Below, one piece after another: positions 55,217 to 63,719 of a DNA stretch of 64,000 nt. A program made the position numbers and the translations under genes. Below the pieces are notes generated by a model, which was not told the origin of the DNA, did not search any database, and saw only the letters and a program-made list of their open reading frames with translations. Positions within the stretch are counted from its first letter, which is position 1; the number at the start of each line of letters is the position of its first letter. The stretch is from contig NZ_CP102384.1 of NCBI RefSeq assembly GCF_024628865.1, forward strand, positions 755,001-819,000, given 5' to 3'. This stretch comes from Sphingopyxis sp. DBS4. Its GTDB lineage: Bacteria > Pseudomonadota > Alphaproteobacteria > Sphingomonadales > Sphingomonadaceae.

Positions 55217-58200
55217 TTAAGTCGCCTGCCGCGCCAATTTTCCCAGCCCCTTCGACAATTGCAGCGCGCCGTTGAGTCTCGCCCCCGCGCTGCCCCAGTC
55301 GCCGCTGACCGACAGCCTGTTGTCGGGCCGGATACGCGCGCGGCCTTTCAGCCGCTCGACATAGGCGATCAGACCGGGGACGTTGGCGAACTGGTCGCCG
55401 TGGAAGCTGACGAGCGCGCCCTTGGTGCCGACGTCGAGCTTGGCGATACCCGCGGCCTTGGCGTTTGCCTTGATCTCCATGAGCTGGATGAGGTTCGCGG
55501 TTTCGGGCGGCAGCGGGCCGAAGCGGTCGATCATCTCGGCCGCGAAACCGTCGAGCCCGGCGCGATCCTCGGCCTCGTTGAGGCGGCGATAGAGCGCCAT
55601 GCGTAGCGGCAGGTCGGGGACATAATCCTCCGGGATCAGGATCGGCGCATCGACGGTGATGACCGGCGACAGCGCCTCGCGCGGTGGCGCGGCGCCCATG
55701 CCCTCGGCCTTGGCGACGAGAATCGCCTCTTCGAGCATCGACTGATAGAGTTCGAAGCCGACCTCGCGGATATGCCCCGACTGCTCGTCGCCGACGAGAT
55801 TGCCCGCGCCGCGAATATCGAGATCATGGCTCGCGAGCTGGAACCCCGCGCCGAGCGTATCGAGATCGCCGAGCAGCTTCAGCCGCTTTTCGGCGGTATC
55901 GGTGATCGCGCCGCCCTCTGGCGTCGTGAGGTAGGCATAGGCGCGCGTCTTCGACCGCCCGACGCGGCCGCGAAGCTGGTAGAGTTGCGCGAGGCCGAAC
56001 CGGTCGGCGCGGTGGACGACCAGCGTGTTTGCGCTCGGAATGTCGAGGCCGGACTCGACGATCGTCGTCGAGACGAGCACGTCATATTTGCGGTCGTAGA
56101 AGGCGCCCATCCGCTCCTCGACCTCGCCCGGCGCCATCTGGCCGTGCGCGACGACATATTTGATCTCGGGCACGCGGGTGCGCAGGAATTCCTCGATATC
56201 GGGCAAATCCTTGATCCGCGGGGTGACGAAGAAGCTCTGGCCGCCGCGGTCATGCTCGCGGAGCAGCGCCTCGCGGATCACCACGGGGTCCCACGGCGCC
56301 ACATAAGTGCGGACCGCGAGGCGGTCCACGGGAGGCGTCTGGATGACCGAAAGCTCGCGCAGCCCCGACATCGCCATCTGCAAGGTGCGCGGGATCGGGG
56401 TCGCGGTGAGGGTCAGGACATGGACGTCGGCCTTGAGCTGCTTCAGCCGCTCCTTGTGGACGACGCCGAAGCGCTGCTCCTCGTCGACGATGACGAGGCC
56501 GAGATTCTGGAACTCGACCGATTTCGCAATCACCGCGTGGGTGCCGACGACGATGTCGATCTGGCCGTTCGACAACCCGTCGCGTGTCTTCTGCGCTTCG
56601 GCCGCCGGAACTAGCCGTGACAGTCTGCCAATGTTGATCGGGAAGCCTTTGAAACGTTCGACGAAATTGGTGAAATGCTGGCGTGCGAGCAGGGTGGTCG
56701 GACAGACGAGCGCGACCTGCACCCCCGCCATTGCGGCGACGAAAGCGGCGCGCAAAGCGACCTCGGTCTTGCCGAAACCGACGTCGCCGCACACCAGCCG
56801 GTCCATCGGGCGCCCCGACGCCATGTCGGCGAGAACGTCGCCGATCGCGCGGTCCTGGTCGTCGGTTTCCTGATAGGGGAAGCGGTCGGCGAAGGCGGGA
56901 TAGGAGGCGTCCTGCGCGAGCACTTCGCCGGGACGGAGCGCGCGCTGCGCGGCGGTGGCGAGCAGTTCGCCCGCGATTTCGCGGATGCGCTCCTTCATCC
57001 GCGCCTTGCGGCGCTGCCACGCCTCGCCGCCCAATTTGTCGAGCGCAACGCCTTCGCTCTCGCCGCCATAGCGCGAGAGGACGTCGAGATTCTCGACGGG
57101 GACGTAGAGCTTGTCGCCGCCGGCATAGGTGAGCGCGACGCAATCGTGCGGGCTGTCGCCGACCGGGATCGAGGTCAGCCCCTCGTAGCGACCGATGCCA
57201 TGGTCGAGATGGACGACGAGATCGCCGACGCTGAGCGTTGCGAGTTCGGCGAGGAAGGCATCGGCGCTCTTGCGACGCTTGGCGCGACGGACGAGGCGCT
57301 CGCCGAGAATGTCCTGCTCGGTAAGCAGGCTGATCGCGTCCGAAGCGAAGCCGTGGTCGAGCGGGAGGACGATGAGGGCGACGGTGCCCGTTCCCCTCCC
57401 GCTTGCGGGAGGGGCTAGGGGAGGGCGTGTCTCGGGCGCTGTGCCGTCATCAGACAGGCCCTCCCCCGACCCCTCCCGCAAGCGGGAGGGGAGACTGGCA
57501 CCCAGCGCCTCCTGCCACGTATCGACCTGCGCCAACCCATCGACGCCATGCTCTTTCAGCAACCCTGCCAATCGTTCGCGCGCGCCGCCCGAATAGCTGG
57601 CGATGATCGTCTTGCGCCCCTTGCGGCGCTCGTCCGACAGATGATCCGCCACCTTGTCATAGACGTTGAGGTCGGCGGTGCGCTCGGGGGTGAAATCGCG
57701 CGCGGCGAAACTTTCGAGGTCGATCACCGTCGCCGACGGCGGGACATCGAAGGGCGTGACGATATGGACCGGGCGCCGCTCCGCCGCCGCCCATTCGGCT
57801 TCGGTCAGATAGAGCGCTTCGGGTTTCAAGGGACGGTAGCTGCCCGCCTGCTCCTGCGCGGCGGCGACGCGGTTGGCATGATAGTCGGCGATCGCCGCGA
57901 AGCGCGTCTCGGCGGTCGCTTCGGTGCGATGGCCGCGCAGCACGGGGGTGGCGGGGTCGATATGGTCGAACAAGGTCGCCAGCCGTTCCTCGAACAGTGG
58001 CAACCAATGGTCCATCCCCGCCTGCCGACGGCCTTCGCTCACCGCCTGATAAAGCGGATCGCCGGTTGCCTGCGCGCCGAAGATTTCGCGATAGGCGGAG
58101 CGGAAGCGCTTGATCGTCGCCTCGTCGAGCAACGTTTCGGCGGCGGGGAGCAGTTGCAGTGCCTTGGCGGGACCGAGGCTGCGCTGGTCGGCGGGGTCGA

Positions 58201-58798
58201 AGCGGCGGATACTTTCGATCTCGTCGCCGAAGAAATCGACGCGCAAGCCCGTTTCCTCGCCCGCCGGGAACAGGTCGACGATGCCGCCGCGCACCGCGAA
58301 CTCACCCTGGTCGGCGACGGTATCGACGCGGTTGAAGCCGTTCGAGACGAGCAGTTCGGCGAGCGCGTCGCGATCGATCCGCTGCCCCGGCGCGAGCGTC
58401 GTCGCGAGCTGGCGGATGCGGAAGGGGGTGAGCGTGCGCTGGGTGATCGCGGCGACGGTGGTCAGGATCAGTTCGCCGCGCTTTGGGGCCGCCTGCAAGG
58501 CCGACAGGGTGGCGAGCCGGTCGGCGCTGACGCGCATCGACGGGCCGGCGCGGTCGTAGGGCAGGCAGTCCCACGCCGGGAAGCGATGCACGACAAGATC
58601 GGGCGCGAAGAAGGGCGCGGCGTCGGCGATCGCCTGCATCGCCGCGTCGTCGGTCGCGACATAGAGCAGCCTTTTGTCGCTCGCCCGCGCCAGATCGGCG
58701 AGCAGCAGCGGCAGGAAGCCGTCCGCCGTGCGCGCGAGCGTCAGCGGCGCCGAGGCCGACGCGATGGCGGCGAAGATGTCGGCGGCGGGTCGAGTCAT
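55217..58798 (-). CDS. mfd: Transcription-repair coupling factor
   Basis: 1193 residues (E. coli 1148). It removes stalled RNA polymerase from damaged DNA and recruits UvrA. Parts: UvrB-like N-terminal module (to about 330); domain 3; the CarD-like polymerase-binding domain near 490-560 (GDLVVHLDHGIGRYEGL); the RecG-like motor with GDVGFGKTEVALRAAF, DEEQRFGV, TATPIPRT and the TRG region; and the C-terminal domain 7. Residues about 436-469 (SLPSRLREGSGEGLSDD... to PPASGRGTG) are coded by a 101-bp palindromic repeat inserted in frame in domain 3. ATG 58798 overlaps the sdhE stop by 4 bases. Confidence 0.95.
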   Translation of the reverse strand: MTRPAADIFAAIASASAPLTLARTADGFLPLLLADLARASDKRLLYVATDDAAMQAIADAAPFFAPDLVVHRFPAWDCLPYDRAGPSMRVSADRLATLSALQAAPKRGELILTTVAAITQRTLTPFRIRQLATTLAPGQRIDRDALAELLVSNGFNRVDTVADQGEFAVRGGIVDLFPAGEETGLRVDFFGDEIESIRRFDPADQRSLGPAKALQLLPAAETLLDEATIKRFRSAYREIFGAQATGDPLYQAVSEGRRQAGMDHWLPLFEERLATLFDHIDPATPVLRGHRTEATAETRFAAIADYHANRVAAAQEQAGSYRPLKPEALYLTEAEWAAAERRPVHIVTPFDVPPSATVIDLESFAARDFTPERTADLNVYDKVADHLSDERRKGRKTIIASYSGGARERLAGLLKEHGVDGLAQVDTWQEALGASLPSRLREGSGEGLSDDGTAPETRPPLAPPASGRGTGTVALIVLPLDHGFASDAISLLTEQDILGERLVRRAKRRKSADAFLAELATLSVGDLVVHLDHGIGRYEGLTSIPVGDSPHDCVALTYAGGDKLYVPVENLDVLSRYGGESEGVALDKLGGEAWQRRKARMKERIREIAGELLATAAQRALRPGEVLAQDASYPAFADRFPYQETDDQDRAIGDVLADMASGRPMDRLVCGDVGFGKTEVALRAAFVAAMAGVQVALVCPTTLLARQHFTNFVERFKGFPINIGRLSRLVPAAEAQKTRDGLSNGQIDIVVGTHAVIAKSVEFQNLGLVIVDEEQRFGVVHKERLKQLKADVHVLTLTATPIPRTLQMAMSGLRELSVIQTPPVDRLAVRTYVAPWDPVVIREALLREHDRGGQSFFVTPRIKDLPDIEEFLRTRVPEIKYVVAHGQMAPGEVEERMGAFYDRKYDVLVSTTIVESGLDIPSANTLVVHRADRFGLAQLYQLRGRVGRSKTRAYAYLTTPEGGAITDTAEKRLKLLGDLDTLGAGFQLASHDLDIRGAGNLVGDEQSGHIREVGFELYQSMLEEAILVAKAEGMGAAPPREALSPVITVDAPILIPEDYVPDLPLRMALYRRLNEAEDRAGLDGFAAEMIDRFGPLPPETANLIQLMEIKANAKAAGIAKLDVGTKGALVSFHGDQFANVPGLIAYVERLKGRARIRPDNRLSVSGDWGSAGARLNGALQLSKGLGKLARQAT
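57392..57492. repeat. Inverted repeat, family E, inside the mfd coding region
   Basis: Arms TCCCCTCCCGCTTGCGGGAG (from 57392) and its complement (to 57492), each about 45 nt with two nested short palindromes, nearly perfect. The mfd frame stays open through it and adds about 34 residues rich in Pro, Arg, Gly and Ser. Confidence 0.9.
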
Positions 58799-59055
58799 GG
58801 CAGCGGGATATAGTCCAGCCGCCGCATCGCGGCGATCAACTCGGGGCGGTCGAGATGCGCGGGCGGATGGCCGGTGCCGAGCGCCCACGCCATGATATCG
58901 ACGTCATCCTCCTCGACGACCAGTTCGTACCAGGCAAGCTCCGCCTCGCCCCATTCGGGCGCATAGCGGTCGAAGAAGCCGCCGATCATATAATCGGCCT
59001 CGCGCGTGCCGCGGTGCCAGGCGCGGAATTTGAGGCGTTTCAGGCGGTCTTGCAT
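58795..59055 (-). CDS. sdhE: FAD assembly factor SdhE
   Basis: 86 residues from MQDRLKRLKFRAWHRGTREAD. It helps attach FAD covalently to succinate dehydrogenase and related flavoproteins. The essential RGxxE motif is RGTRE at about residues 15-19, in the usual place, and the five-helix length fits. The start was chosen because a leaderless promoter ends 7 nt before it; a longer frame to 59112 lies across that promoter. Its stop overlaps the mfd start (ATGA), so both are made from one message. Confidence 0.92.
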   Translation of the reverse strand: MQDRLKRLKFRAWHRGTREADYMIGGFFDRYAPEWGEAELAWYELVVEEDDVDIMAWALGTGHPPAHLDRPELIAAMRRLDYIPLP

Positions 59056-59062
59056 GGCGGGC

Positions 59063-59091
59063 CTTCTAATCGCGCAAGCGATGAAGTGAAA
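59063..59091 (-). promoter_or_regulatory. sdhE-mfd promoter, probably leaderless
   Basis: Minus strand TTTCAC (59091-59086), 17 nt, TAGAAG (59068-59063), 7 nt to ATG 59055. No ribosome site fits. Confidence 0.5.
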
Positions 59092-59111
59092 ATGGACGTC
59101 GCCCCCACTCA

Positions 59112-59198
59112 CCGTTCGCCCTGAGCTTGTCGAAGGGCTGTTCTCTCTTTCCGCCGCCGGAAATAAGGACGGTGCTTCGACAAGCTCAGCACAAACGG
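59112..59198. repeat. Inverted repeat, family C, copy 2
   Basis: CCGTTCGCCCTGAGCTTGTC (from 59112) faces TTCGACAAGCTCAGCACAAACGG (to 59198) across 41 nt, between divergent sdhE and recG. Same family as 23923-24032. Confidence 0.75.
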
Positions 59199-59261
59199 AA
59201 GAGAGGTTGGGTTTCCTTCGCTCGACACGAACGGAAAGACGAGGCTAGACACGCCCTAGCC

Positions 59262-61328
59262 ATGCGACCCGAAATCCTCAACCCGCTCTTTGCCGCGCTG
59301 ACCGACCTCAAGGGCGTCGGGCCGCAGCTTGCCAAGCCGCTGACCCGGCTGGGGCTGGAGCGCGTGGTCGATGTGCTGTTCCATCTGCCGACCGGCCTCA
59401 TCTCGCGCGTGCCCGTGGACCGGCTCGATCAGGCGCAGGCAGGGCAGACGATCATCGTCGAGCTGACCGCGCAGGATTACCGCCCCGGCCGCAGCCCGCG
59501 CGCGCCCTTCGGGGTCGAAGCGTTCGATCAGGCGGGCGACCATGTCCGGCTCGTCTATTTCGGGCGCACCTCCGGGCTCGCGCGCAAGCTGTTCCCGCTC
59601 GGCGAGAAGCGCCGCGTATCGGGGCGGCTCGACCTCTATGGCGATATGCGCCAGATCGTCCACCCCGACCATGTCGCCGAGTCGGGCGACGAGGCGGGAA
59701 TCGCGGTGCACGAGCCGGTCTATCCGCTGACCGAGGGCCTGACCAACGCGCGGCTGTCGCAGCTGGGGCAGGTCGCGCTCGAACGGCGACCCGACCTTGC
59801 GGAGTGGATCGATGCGCCTTTGCTCGCCAGCCGCGGCTGGCCGGCGTGGCGCGAGGCGGTCGAGCGCGCGCACGCGAGCCCGCGCGACGAGGCGGCACGC
59901 GACCGGCTCGCCTATGACGAGATTTTCGCGAGTCAGGTCGCGCTGATGCTGATCCGCGAAGGGCTGCGCGCGCGCAAGGGCCGCCCGATCGCCGGCAACG
60001 GCCGGTTGATCGATGCGCTGCAACTGCCGTTCGGCCTGACCAATGCGCAGGAGCGCGTCGGGCGCGAGATCGCGGGCGACATGGCGCAGGACCGGCCGAT
60101 GCTGCGGATGCTGCAGGGCGACGTCGGGTCGGGCAAGACGCTCGTCGCGCTGCGCGCAATGCTGACCGCGGTCGAGGCGGGAACGCAGGCGGCGCTGCTT
60201 GCGCCGACCGAAATCCTCGCGCGCCAGCATTTTGCGACGCTGCAACGGATGCTGGGCGGATTGCCGGTCAATCTCGCGATCCTGACCGGGCGCGACAAGG
60301 GCAAGGCGCGCGAGTCGACGCTGATGGGGCTTGCCGACGGCAGCATCGACATTCTCGTCGGCACCCACGCCATTTTCCAGCAGGCGGTGACCTACAAGGA
60401 TCTGTCGCTCGTCGTCGTCGACGAACAGCATCGCTTCGGCGTCGCGCAGCGGCTGATGCTGACCGCGAAGGGGCAGCGCCCGCCGCACCTGCTGGTGATG
60501 ACCGCGACCCCGATCCCGCGCACGCTGCTGCTCGCCAATCATGGCGAGATGGACGTCTCCCGCCTCGACGAAATGCCGCCCGGCCGCACTCCGGTCGATA
60601 CGCGCGTCGTGTCGGTCGAGCGGCTCGATGAAGTGGTGGCCTCGCTCGACCGCCATCTGGCGACCGGCGCGCAGGCTTATTGGGTGTGCCCGCTCGTCGC
60701 CGAGAGCGAAGGAAGCGATCTCGCGGCGGCAGAGGAACGCGCGACGCTGCTCCGCGCGCGGCTTGGCGAGGCGCGCGTCGGGCTTGTCCACGGCCGCATG
60801 AAGGGGCCCGAGAAGGACGACGTGATGGCGCGCTTTCAGGCGGGCGAGATCGGCGTCCTCGTCGCGACGACGGTGATCGAGGTCGGGGTCGATGTGCCTG
60901 CCGCCAGCCTGATGATCGTCGAACATGCCGAGAATTTCGGGCTCGCGCAGCTCCACCAGCTTCGCGGCCGCGTCGGGCGCGGGGCGGCGAAATCGGTGTG
61001 CCTGCTGCTGCGCTCGCCCAATCTGTCCGAAACCGCGCGCGAGCGGCTGGCGCTGATGCGTGAGACGAACGACGGTTTCCTGATCGCGGAGAAGGATCTC
61101 GAACTGCGCGGCGGCGGCGAACTGCTCGGGCTCAAGCAGTCGGGCGACGCCGATTACCGCGTCGCGACGCCCGAGCAACTGGTGCGGCTGCTGCCGGTTG
61201 CCCACGACGATGCACGGCTGTTCGTCGAGCGCGACGGCGGCATGGAGGGCGTGCGCGGCGAGGCGGTGCGGCTCTGCCTCTACCTCTTCGAGCGCGACGC
61301 AGCGGTGCCGCTGCTGCGGAGCGGTTAG
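59262..61328 (+). CDS. recG: ATP-dependent DNA helicase RecG
   Basis: 688 residues from MRPEILNPLFAALTDLKGVG. It moves stalled replication forks backward and resolves branches in repair. An N-terminal helical part and OB-fold wedge (about 60-165, VDVLFHLPTGLISR) precede the SF2 motor: MLQGDVGSGKTLVAL (Walker A), PTEILARQH, DEQHRFGVAQR (DEQH box), MTATPIPRTLL, VLVATTVIEVGVDVP, and QLHQLRGRVGRG. ATG 59262 was chosen for the family N terminus; the frame is open upstream through a repeat. Its last 4 bases overlap the convergent PilZ gene. Confidence 0.95.
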   Translation: MRPEILNPLFAALTDLKGVGPQLAKPLTRLGLERVVDVLFHLPTGLISRVPVDRLDQAQAGQTIIVELTAQDYRPGRSPRAPFGVEAFDQAGDHVRLVYFGRTSGLARKLFPLGEKRRVSGRLDLYGDMRQIVHPDHVAESGDEAGIAVHEPVYPLTEGLTNARLSQLGQVALERRPDLAEWIDAPLLASRGWPAWREAVERAHASPRDEAARDRLAYDEIFASQVALMLIREGLRARKGRPIAGNGRLIDALQLPFGLTNAQERVGREIAGDMAQDRPMLRMLQGDVGSGKTLVALRAMLTAVEAGTQAALLAPTEILARQHFATLQRMLGGLPVNLAILTGRDKGKARESTLMGLADGSIDILVGTHAIFQQAVTYKDLSLVVVDEQHRFGVAQRLMLTAKGQRPPHLLVMTATPIPRTLLLANHGEMDVSRLDEMPPGRTPVDTRVVSVERLDEVVASLDRHLATGAQAYWVCPLVAESEGSDLAAAEERATLLRARLGEARVGLVHGRMKGPEKDDVMARFQAGEIGVLVATTVIEVGVDVPAASLMIVEHAENFGLAQLHQLRGRVGRGAAKSVCLLLRSPNLSETARERLALMRETNDGFLIAEKDLELRGGGELLGLKQSGDADYRVATPEQLVRLLPVAHDDARLFVERDGGMEGVRGEAVRLCLYLFERDAAVPLLRSG

Positions 61329-61693
61329 TTGACGTCCCCGCGCGCGCCCATCGCCCGGATCATCGGCAGATAATCTTCGGCGGCGATCGATTTTTCGAAC
61401 TGGACGCCGGTCTTGCCGCCGAGCGACCAGATCACTTTCGCCGCGGTGCGGCCGATGATCGGCATGCGGAAGACGACGAGGTCGCCGATCTCCAGCCCGC
61501 GCTCGTAACGCATCAGCATGCCGTCGGCGCTGATGTTGACGCAGGTACACATTTCCTGGCGCCCGTCGGGCAGCACGAAGGGCAGACGGCAATAGACGTC
61601 GCTGCGCGGTGCAATCCGCTGGTCGAGGCCGACATAATGGGCCTTGTTGGTATCGATCTTACGCATACGTCCCGGACCTTTGTCGTTTGCCAT
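61325..61693 (-). CDS. PilZ-domain protein
   Basis: 122 residues, a single PilZ domain. The first c-di-GMP box, RxxxR, is QRIAPR-like (DQRIAPRSDVYCRLPF), and the second is NISADGMLMRYERG in place of the standard D/NxSxxG. The domain ends with AAKVIWSLGGKTGVQFEKS. It likely binds c-di-GMP and changes motility or surface behaviour by protein contact. The first ATG 61693 has a leaderless promoter ending 5 nt upstream; a second in-frame ATG is codon 10. The stop overlaps the recG stop region by 4 bp, tail to tail. Confidence 0.85.
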   Translation of the reverse strand: MANDKGPGRMRKIDTNKAHYVGLDQRIAPRSDVYCRLPFVLPDGRQEMCTCVNISADGMLMRYERGLEIGDLVVFRMPIIGRTAAKVIWSLGGKTGVQFEKSIAAEDYLPMIRAMGARGDVN

Positions 61694-61698
61694 GGATC

Positions 61699-61727
61699 GT
61701 TCTACGCCATTGCTGAAGAATCGGTAA
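61699..61727 (-). promoter_or_regulatory. PilZ gene promoter, probably leaderless
   Basis: Minus strand TTACCG (61727-61722), 17 nt, TAGAAC (61704-61699), 5 nt to ATG 61693. Confidence 0.45.
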
Positions 61728-61742
61728 ATGCGCTTCGCCGCA

Positions 61743-62969
61743 TCAGCGGGTCACGAGGCCGTGTTTCTTCGCCCCCAGGCTGACCGGAACGTCGGCGCCC
61801 GCAGGCTGGATTCGATGCTGCGGATCGCGGACCACGACCCCTTCGACCTTGACCGCGCCCTCGTCGAGCTTGCGCCGCGCTTCCTTGTTCGACGTCGCGA
61901 AGCCGAGCTCGCGCAAGGCGTCGACGATGGTGATGCCGTCCGCCGGCGCCGCAACGTGCGGCAGGTCACCGCCGATCTGTCCCTTTTCAAAGGTTTGCGC
62001 GGCGGTATCGGCAGCAGTCTTCGCCGCTTCGGCGCCACGGCAGAGCGCGGTCGCTTCGTTGGCGAGGATCTTCTTCGCCTCGTTGATCTCGGCGCCTTCG
62101 AGTGCTTCCAGCCGCGCGATCTCGTCCATCGGCAGGTCGGTGAACAGCTTCAGGAACTTGCCGACATCGCGGTCGTCGCAGTTGCGCCAATATTGCCAAT
62201 AATCGAAATGGGGCAGCTGTCCCGAATTGAGCCACACGGCGCCCGCCGCGGTCTTGCCCATTTTGGCGCCCGCGGCGGTGGTGAGCAGCGGAGTCGTCAG
62301 CCCGTAAAGCTCGGCCCCGTCCATCCGGCGTCCCAGTTCCATCCCGTTGACGATATTGCCCCACTGGTCCGACCCGCCCATCTGGAGCCGCACCCCGCGT
62401 TCCTTCGAGAGATAGCGGAAGTCATATCCCTGCAGGATCATGTAATTGAATTCGAGGAAGGTCATTGGCTGTTCGCGCTCGAGCCGCAACTTGACCGAAT
62501 CGAAGGTCAGCATGCGGTTGATCGTGAAATGGGTGCCGACTTCCTGAAGCAGTTCGATATAGCCGAGCTTGCCGAGCCAGTCCTGATTGTCGACCATCAC
62601 CGCGTCGGTCGAGCCGTCGCCGAAGGTCAGGAAGGGTTCGAAGATCGTGCGGATCGAGGCGATGTTCGCGGCGATCGTCTCGTCCGACAGCATCTTGCGG
62701 CTTTCGTCGCGGCCGGTCGGGTCGCCGATCCGCGTCGTGCCGCCACCCATCAGCACGACGGGTTTGTGCCCCGTCTGTTGCAGGCGGCGCAGCATCATGA
62801 TCTGGACGAGGCTGCCGACGTGCAGGCTCGGCGCGGTCGCGTCGAAACCGATATATCCCGGGACGACCTGCTTCGCGGCGAGCGCATCGAGCCCTTCCGC
62901 ATCGGTCATCTGATGGATATAGCCTCGCTCGTCGAGCAGGCGCAGCAGGTCGGATTTGTAATGGGTCAT
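61743..62969 (-). CDS. tyrS: Tyrosyl-tRNA synthetase
   Basis: 408 residues from [19 protein letters not shown]. It charges tRNA-Tyr. Class I motifs: HVGSL in place of HIGH ([16 protein letters not shown]) and KMGKT in place of KMSKS ([16 protein letters not shown]). The tyrosine pocket YGYD-type is [10 protein letters not shown]. The C-terminal S4-like RNA-binding domain starts near residue 340 ([21 protein letters not shown]). A candidate promoter ends 10 nt before the ATG. It is a single gene. Confidence 0.96.
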   Translation of the reverse strand: MTHYKSDLLRLLDERGYIHQMTDAEGLDALAAKQVVPGYIGFDATAPSLHVGSLVQIMMLRRLQQTGHKPVVLMGGGTTRIGDPTGRDESRKMLSDETIAANIASIRTIFEPFLTFGDGSTDAVMVDNQDWLGKLGYIELLQEVGTHFTINRMLTFDSVKLRLEREQPMTFLEFNYMILQGYDFRYLSKERGVRLQMGGSDQWGNIVNGMELGRRMDGAELYGLTTPLLTTAAGAKMGKTAAGAVWLNSGQLPHFDYWQYWRNCDDRDVGKFLKLFTDLPMDEIARLEALEGAEINEAKKILANEATALCRGAEAAKTAADTAAQTFEKGQIGGDLPHVAAPADGITIVDALRELGFATSNKEARRKLDEGAVKVEGVVVRDPQHRIQPAGADVPVSLGAKKHGLVTR

Positions 62970-62979
62970 AGCGGGCGGG

Positions 62980-63008
62980 CGCTTAGCACGCGAAAGGCGC
63001 AAACCCAA
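62980..63008 (-). promoter_or_regulatory. tyrS promoter
   Basis: Minus strand TTGGGT (63008-63003), 17 nt, TAAGCG (62985-62980), 10 nt to ATG 62969. The leader would be only about 4 nt. Confidence 0.4.
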
Positions 63009-63029
63009 CCTGTTCATATCTTCATCATC

Positions 63030-63103
63030 GTCACCCCGGACTTGATCCGGGGTCCCGCTTACTCAAGAAGGACAGCGGGACCCCGGATCAAGTCCGGGGT
63101 GAC
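63030..63103. repeat. Inverted repeat, family A, copy 3
   Basis: Arms GTCACCCCGGACTTGATCC (from 63030) and GGATCAAGTCCGGGGTGAC (to 63103), near-perfect over 28 nt. It is followed at about 63117-63140 by a fragment (CAACAAGCCCAGGACAAACGG) that looks like half of a family C repeat. Confidence 0.85.
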
Positions 63104-63149
63104 GAAGAACCATGTTCTGCAACAAGCCCAGGACAAACGGAGAGAGTGA

Positions 63150-63719
63150 GTGTCCGACCCCGAAAGCAACTCACGCATTGCCCTCCTCTGCCACCCCGAC
63201 ACGCCCGCAAAAGCGGTACGGTCGATCGCGGTCGAGATCGGGCTGTCGTTCGACGATGGCTTCGCGCTTCGCTTCATTATCGATGGAGAGATTGGCGCGG
63301 TCGTGCTGCCGCAGGGGGAGGGGGAGCTGGTCATCGCCGACGGCGGGGCCGACGGGCTCTGGCAAAGCACCTGCTTCGAGGCGTTCCTGACCGAGGAAGG
63401 CCAGCCCGACTATACCGAGTTCAACTATGCGCCCGACGGGCGCTGGGCCTGTTACCAGTTCGACGATTACCGTTCGCTGCTGCGCGCCGATCCGCTCGCC
63501 CCTTGGCGCATGGAGGCCGAGCGGAGCGCCGATCGCTATGCGCTGCGCATCGAGCCGGGGATTTTCCCCGACAAGGGCTCGAAGCTCGCGCTGTCGGCGG
63601 TGATCGAGGAAGTCGACGGCACCAAAAGCTATTGGGCGCTTTGCCATCCGCCCGGAAAACCCGACTTTCATCATCCCGATTGCTTTAGGGTGACGCTTGG
63701 GGCACCCGACGCGGCATGA
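63150..63719 (+). CDS. DOMON-like (family 9 carbohydrate-binding-like) domain protein
   Basis: 189 residues from GTG 63150, one beta-rich domain. The core matches DOMON-like proteins next to cell wall genes: LRFIIDGEIGAVVLP, DGLWQSTCFEAFL, YTEFNYAPDGRWACYQFDDYR and the late YWALCHPPGKPDFHHPDCF. No signal peptide, so it is probably cytosolic. It may bind a sugar ligand; no catalytic motif was seen. The stop overlaps the next gene's ATG (ATGA), which codes for a muramidase of the NamZ family, so both probably act on peptidoglycan fragments. GGAGAGAG precedes the GTG. Confidence 0.75.
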   Translation: MSDPESNSRIALLCHPDTPAKAVRSIAVEIGLSFDDGFALRFIIDGEIGAVVLPQGEGELVIADGGADGLWQSTCFEAFLTEEGQPDYTEFNYAPDGRWACYQFDDYRSLLRADPLAPWRMEAERSADRYALRIEPGIFPDKGSKLALSAVIEEVDGTKSYWALCHPPGKPDFHHPDCFRVTLGAPDAA

